Under the pieces are notes generated by a model. That model was not told where the DNA came from and ran no database searches. It saw only the letters and a program-made list of their open reading frames with translations. A stretch of 7,862 nucleotides of DNA from Nitrospirota bacterium (GTDB lineage Bacteria > Nitrospirota_A > Leptospirillia > Leptospirillales > Leptospirillaceae), in contig JAKCCY010000123.1 in the NCBI GenBank assembly GCA_021838765.1, forward strand, positions 1-7,862, written 5' to 3'. Of the stretch, positions 6,122 through 7,862 are shown in pieces; position 1 is the stretch's first letter, and each line of letters starts with the position of its first letter. The position numbers and the translations under genes are program-made.

Positions 6122-6658
6122 TCAGTCGCAGCCGCATTTGCGGTTTTTGTCGCGCGGTTCATATCCGGTGATGCCGCTTCGTCCTGTTTCAATGTCACAG
6201 CAATCGAGAAAACGCTGGCGCAATTTCTCTCTGCCGCGTTGCACTCTGGACTTTGCACCGGAAAGGGAAATGTCAAGTCGTTTGGCGACCTCTTTCTGAG
6301 GCAGGCCCTCTAGTTCGGTGAGGACAAGAGCTACCTGATAGATCTCTGGCAGCTCCGCGATAAGGGGCTGAAGACAGGTTGCCAACTCTGCGACATAATC
6401 GCGTTGCGTTTCGGGCGCCGGGAGTTCATCTGGGAGTTCCTCCCAAGGTTTCCGGGACCGGTAGTGGTCAGCGATCTCGTTCGCCGCAATACGATACAAC
6501 CAACTTGTGATGCTGCCGCGCGATTTCAGCGTATGAAGGCTTGCATAGGCTTTGAGGGCGACATTCTGGAGAATGTCGTCCACAGCATCGCTTTCTCGTA
6601 CGCGCTTGGCAATGTAGCTGCGCAATCGATCCTTGTGTTCTTGCCAGAAGTCGGTCAA
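6122..6658 (-). CDS. sigZ: ECF RNA polymerase sigma factor, SigZ type
   Basis: 178 aa from TTG 6658. This start is favoured because GGGGGAG lies 8 nt upstream and MTDFWQEHKDRL matches the expected N-terminus and family length (Bacillus SigZ is about 176 aa). The longer frame from GTG 6742 would begin inside the terminal repeat of the mobile element. Region 2 spans about residues 5-70 (AVDDILQNVALKAY, SWLYRIAANEIADHYR). Region 4 spans about 95-150 (LPEIYQVALVLTELEGLPQKEVAKRLDISLSGAKSRVQRGREKLR), ending in a helix-turn-helix that reads the -35. The tail carries Cys153-Cys154 and Cys175-x-Cys177, giving possible metalloid ligands. No anti-sigma gene is visible nearby. It is upstream of arsM, on the same strand, inside the same mobile cassette. 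The role in arsenic-responsive expression is inferred from linkage and the Cys motifs. Confidence 0.92.
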   Translation of the reverse strand: MTDFWQEHKDRLRSYIAKRVRESDAVDDILQNVALKAYASLHTLKSRGSITSWLYRIAANEIADHYRSRKPWEELPDELPAPETQRDYVAELATCLQPLIAELPEIYQVALVLTELEGLPQKEVAKRLDISLSGAKSRVQRGREKLRQRFLDCCDIETGRSGITGYEPRDKNRKCGCD

Positions 6659-6706
6659 CCTGAATTCTCCCCCATTGAGATGTTGGGTAACTGGAGAGCA
6701 GAGATG

Positions 6707-6762
6707 GTTGTGAGTACAACCATAAAATGGCGGTAACGACACATTATGGTTGTACTCACAAC
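6707..6762. repeat. Right-end double inverted repeat of the cassette
   Basis: GTTGTGAGTACAACCATAA (6707-6725) and its perfect complement (6744-6762) flank an 18-bp centre. The outer right arm contains the terminal inverted repeat of the element (6740-6760). The left arm is an extra copy in left-end orientation. Each arm also folds on itself (GGTTGT, GAGT, ACAACC at 6706-6721). Either a second element end was nested here or the right end is a fold-back structure. Confidence 0.75.
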
Positions 6763-6772
6763 TTTATGTCAT
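6743..6772 (-). promoter_or_regulatory. Candidate junction promoter for sigZ
   Basis: On the minus strand ATGACA (plus 6767-6772, five of six matches to TTGACA) is followed by an 18-bp spacer and CATAAT (plus 6743-6748, five of six matches to TATAAT). The -35 lies in flanking host DNA and the -10 inside the terminal repeat, so the promoter exists only at this insertion. The predicted transcript enters sigZ after about 80 nt. It is a consensus match only. Confidence 0.4.
6761..6765. repeat. Right target-site duplication ACTTT
   Basis: ACTTT immediately follows the terminal ...CTCACA at 6760 and is identical to 4618-4622 at the other end. Confidence 0.75.
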
Positions 6773-6787
6773 AGGCTGGTTGAAGGT

Positions 6788-6995
6788 TTACGGTTTACGC
6801 CATTTATCTGGGTTTCCTTTTTTTGTGTGGAGAACTCGCTCAACAAGAATTTCAGCTTCACCCTGGCCCAATTCTTTGGCCCGTTTTATAGCTTCTTTTT
6901 GTGTTTGTAATACATCGCTTGCTCTTTCCGCATTAGGTTTTCTTACTGCATAGTCTCCTTCAGGTCGTCGTTCCACGAATAGTTTTTTTGCTCAT
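6788..6995 (-). pseudogene. DUF2188-type small protein, frameshifted at an A7 run
   Basis: AAGGAG lies well placed before ATG 6995, which starts MSKK and then runs into TIRGTTT and a stop. Deleting one A from the seven-A run (plus 6983-6989) gives MSKKLFVERRPEGDYAVRKP, continuing NAERASDVLQTQKEAIKRAKEL and ending ERVLHTKKGNPDKWRKP, 68 aa in all. That reads as an intact DUF2188-type protein: a VERRPEG.YAVR strand, a RASDVL.TQ.EAI.RAKEL helix and a charged tail. The family is small, cytoplasmic and of unknown function. The GTG at 6976 is the first start in the long frame, but it would cut into the first strand. The break may be a real inactivation, a homopolymer sequencing error, or a site of transcriptional slippage. 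It is convergent with the 315-aa gene and, before the cassette inserted, adjacent to it. Confidence 0.7.
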
Positions 6996-7026
6996 TTTGC
7001 GTCTCCTTATTTTCACGATTGGAATG

Positions 7027-7055
7027 TTGACAAAAAAGTTTCCATGAGTTGTAAT
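7027..7055 (+). promoter_or_regulatory. Sigma70-type promoter reading rightward
   Basis: A perfect TTGACA (7027-7032), a 17-bp spacer and TGTAAT (7050-7055, five of six) form the best promoter match in the window. The predicted start near 7062 lies in a small palindrome AAAGTTAAACTTT (7059-7071). A strong terminator hairpin follows at once (7078-7107), so a full-length transcript would be only about 45-50 nt. No plus-strand gene follows. Confidence 0.5.
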
Positions 7056-7077
7056 ACAAAAAGTTAAACTTTGATAA

Positions 7078-7110
7078 AACGAAGAGGAGTTGCAACTCCT
7101 CTTCGTTTTT
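7078..7110. terminator. Bidirectional intrinsic terminator, perfect 30-bp palindrome
   Basis: AACGAAGAGGAGTTG (7078-7092) is directly followed by its exact complement (7093-7107), giving a 15-bp stem. On the plus strand it runs into TTTTT; on the minus strand it runs into GTTTTATC. It lies 7 bp past the stop of the 44-aa minus-strand gene and can end that transcript as well as the plus-strand one from 7027. Confidence 0.8.
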
Positions 7111-7116
7111 GATTTG

Positions 7117-7251
7117 TTATGCCCGGACCAAGAACGCCCAGCAGTCGTAGCCGTAATCGCGAGCGTCTAAAATCCGGGTGGAGTTCTTCACTCGTCTATA
7201 GCGGGTGAAGATCCATTTGAATCCTGGTGGTGCAGGTTTCATGTTTTCCAC
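7117..7251 (-). CDS. Small conserved-type hypothetical protein, 44 aa
   Basis: Likely start is GTG 7251, because GGAGG lies 8 nt upstream. The longer in-frame ATG at 7317 has no comparable site. The product is highly basic and aromatic: after MENMKPAPPG comes FKWIFTRYRRVKNSTRILDA and then RDYGYDCWAFLVRA. From memory, short proteins with an F-x-x-R-Y/W core, a 'RI.DA.DYG..A..F.VR' ending and about 40-60 residues are common uncharacterised ORFs in proteobacterial genomes, often in accessory regions. A four-codon out-of-frame ORF (ATG TGG AAA ACA TGA) begins 4 nt before this GTG and ends overlapping the internal ATG at 7242, so translational coupling is possible. A terminator follows its stop directly. 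Confidence 0.6.
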   Translation of the reverse strand: MENMKPAPPGFKWIFTRYRRVKNSTRILDARDYGYDCWAFLVRA

Positions 7252-7337
7252 ATAAATCACCTCCAATTCTAGGGGAAAATACTTCTTTGGTGTGCTACCA
7301 CCAAGGAAGTCGGTCACTCCCCGTTTTGACCACCTTT

Positions 7338-7368
7338 AAGCGGACCTAACTTTGGTCCGCTTTGTTTT
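7338..7368 (+). terminator. Intrinsic terminator on the plus strand
   Basis: AAGCGGACC (7338-7346) pairs with GGTCCGCTT (7354-7362) around a 7-nt loop, followed by TGTTTTTG. The 9-bp GC-rich stem is strong. There is no U-run in the minus direction. No plus-strand gene lies upstream, so the transcript it ends is unknown. Confidence 0.65.
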
Positions 7369-7393
7369 TGCGAGCCAAGAAAGATTCTTGTAA

Positions 7394-7439
7394 CAATATA
7401 TTGTATACTCCAAATTTGAGACTACTATATATTGTAGTT
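7394..7439. promoter_or_regulatory. Pair of AT-rich operator-like palindromes
   Basis: ACAATATATTGT (7394-7405) is a perfect palindrome. ACTACTATATATTGTAGT (7422-7439) is symmetric at 16 of 18 positions. Both contain ATATATTGTA (7397-7406 and 7428-7437), 31 bp apart, close to three helical turns. This suggests paired sites for a dimeric regulator upstream of the 44-aa gene. I could not place a convincing promoter over them. Confidence 0.4.
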
Positions 7440-7499
7440 TTTAACGGTTCGTAATATAGTCTTCAAAACTTATCCTGTCAAGGATGATTTGAGTCGGGA

Positions 7500-7534
7500 A
7501 ACAATAAAATGTCCGATTCGGACATTTTATTGTT
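7500..7534. repeat. 35-bp perfect palindrome of the AATAAAATGTC family
   Basis: AACAATAAAATGTCCGA (7500-7516) and its exact complement (7518-7534) surround one central base. It is preceded by GGG, as is the related palindrome at 3304-3339, and shares the core A-x-CATTTTAT with it and with the cassette subterminal repeats. It begins about 20 bp past the stop of the minus-strand gene that ends at 7556, so it could double as that gene's terminator, although it lacks a clear T-run. Confidence 0.75.
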
Positions 7535-7555
7535 CGAACACGTTCAATAACCCTT

Positions 7556-7862
7556 TCAAGGAATCGTGCTCAGTATTGCATTTTCGACCAGAGAAATGAC
7601 CCCTTTCTTAAAGTTGTCTAATTGAATTTCTGCTATCCCCTTTTCTTTCAAAGCTTCCATGGCTGATAAATCGAATTCCGATTGTAGGAGAAATTTAAAA
7701 TCTTCTTTCGACAAAGATCCATTTGCCAGTTGGGAGAGCCATCCCTTCATTTTTCCGAGGTTGGACGAAACGCATGACCGTATGTTTTGGGAGGCTTCAT
7801 TCATAAAGCCTCCCAAACACGATTTAGCTAATTGAGGAACTCCTTTTTCGATACTTTGAACT
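7556..7862 (-). CDS. Small helical protein of unknown function, 5' end beyond the window
   Basis: The minus-strand frame is open from the window edge to TGA at 7556. It reads VQSIEKGVPQLAKSCLGGFM, then NEASQNIRSCVSSNLGKMKG, then WLSQLANGSLSKEDFKFLLQ, then SEFDLSAMEALKEKGIAEIQ and LDNFKKGVISLVENAIL. The segment before the internal Met looks coding, so the gene probably starts outside; an internal start at ATG 7804 (GGGAGG upstream) would give 82 aa. From memory, similar proteins of about 100-110 aa have W...L..G.LS..EF..L......D...M.ALK..G.A....D.F..GL, are all-helical and have no assigned function. No membrane segment or catalytic motif is seen. The internal Met and its upstream GGGAGG lie in a perfect 12-bp hairpin (7786-7817). 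Confidence 0.65.
   Translation of the reverse strand, partial: VQSIEKGVPQLAKSCLGGFMNEASQNIRSCVSSNLGKMKGWLSQLANGSLSKEDFKFLLQSEFDLSAMEALKEKGIAEIQLDNFKKGVISLVENAILSTIP

Larger units (their letters stand above)
4623..6760. mobile_element. Transposase-less cassette carrying arsM and sigZ
   Basis: A 2138-bp unit. Its left end (4623-4643) begins TGTGAGTACAACCATAAT and matches the complement of its right end (6740-6760) perfectly over 21 bp. The ends are therefore 5'-TG...CA-3', as in IS21, IS3 and IS481 type elements. Both ends are abutted by ACTTT (4618-4622 and 6761-6765), a 5-bp direct duplication expected of a transposition target. Inside are sigZ, arsM, a small broken ORF and an intrinsic terminator, but no transposase ORF. 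The left end holds several more subterminal copies of the core motif, a layout I associate with IS21-family ends, although the family is not proven. It fits the definition of a mobile insertion cassette: passenger genes between IS ends, mobilised in trans. Removing it with one ACTTT rejoins the terminator of the 315-aa gene to the DUF2188 side, which is a plausible empty site. Confidence 0.78.

Noticed and set aside
6122..6742. Longer sigZ frame from GTG 6742
   Set aside because: The first 28 codons lie in the terminal repeat and leader, are not family-like, and TTG 6658 has a good ribosome binding site and gives family length.
3301..7534. CRISPR array made of the repeated AACCATAAAATGTCG motifs
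   Set aside because: Copies are irregularly spaced, in both orientations, with no uniform spacers or cas genes.

Overview
The window is an accessory, mosaic stretch of a bacterial chromosome or plasmid. Composition changes sharply along it. Bases 1 to about 2450 are very GC-rich. The ribbon-helix-helix gene that follows is intermediate. The rest is moderate to AT-rich, and 7000-7862 is clearly AT-rich. No ribosomal or core housekeeping gene is present, so the host cannot be named. The SigZ/ArsM pair, the IS remnants and the plasmid/phage-type recombination genes fit an environmental bacterium, possibly a proteobacterium or relative from a metal- or arsenic-rich habitat; this is inference.

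Left block (1-2353, minus strand): three closely spaced genes form an apparent operon. They are a Lon-like AAA+ ATPase without a protease domain, a 116-aa unknown protein, and the N-terminal 250 aa of a plasmid/phage-type conserved protein that runs off the left edge. A short intergenic region with a palindrome and direct repeats separates them from a divergent plus-strand gene. That gene's product carries three ribbon-helix-helix-like units, and its 3' end has been replaced by an IS256-family transposase remnant on the opposite strand. An 83-bp palindromic, TG...CA-ended repeat cluster follows at 3301-3383.

Middle (3595-4542, plus strand): a 315-aa gene of unknown function with residues suggestive of a GIY-YIG nuclease fold, followed by an intrinsic terminator.

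Main discovery (4623-6760): an arsenite methyltransferase gene (arsM, with an unusual N-terminal extension of CC and CxC motifs) and an ECF sigma factor gene (sigZ, with CC and CxC in its C-terminal tail) lie inside a 2138-bp unit. The unit has perfect 21-bp terminal inverted repeats that begin TG and end CA. It is flanked by a 5-bp direct duplication, ACTTT. No transposase is inside it, so it looks like a mobile insertion cassette for arsenic methylation, presumably moved in trans by an IS (IS21-like by the style of its multi-repeat end). It also carries its own terminator and perhaps a promoter made at its right junction.

Right block (6788-7862): small genes on the minus strand. These are a DUF2188-type gene broken or recoded at an A7 run, a 44-aa protein of a widespread unknown type, and a 5'-truncated helical protein at the edge. 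Between them are strong hairpins, a good sigma70-type promoter that reads straight into a terminator, AT-rich operator-like repeats, and another palindrome built on the same core motif as the ends of the cassette.
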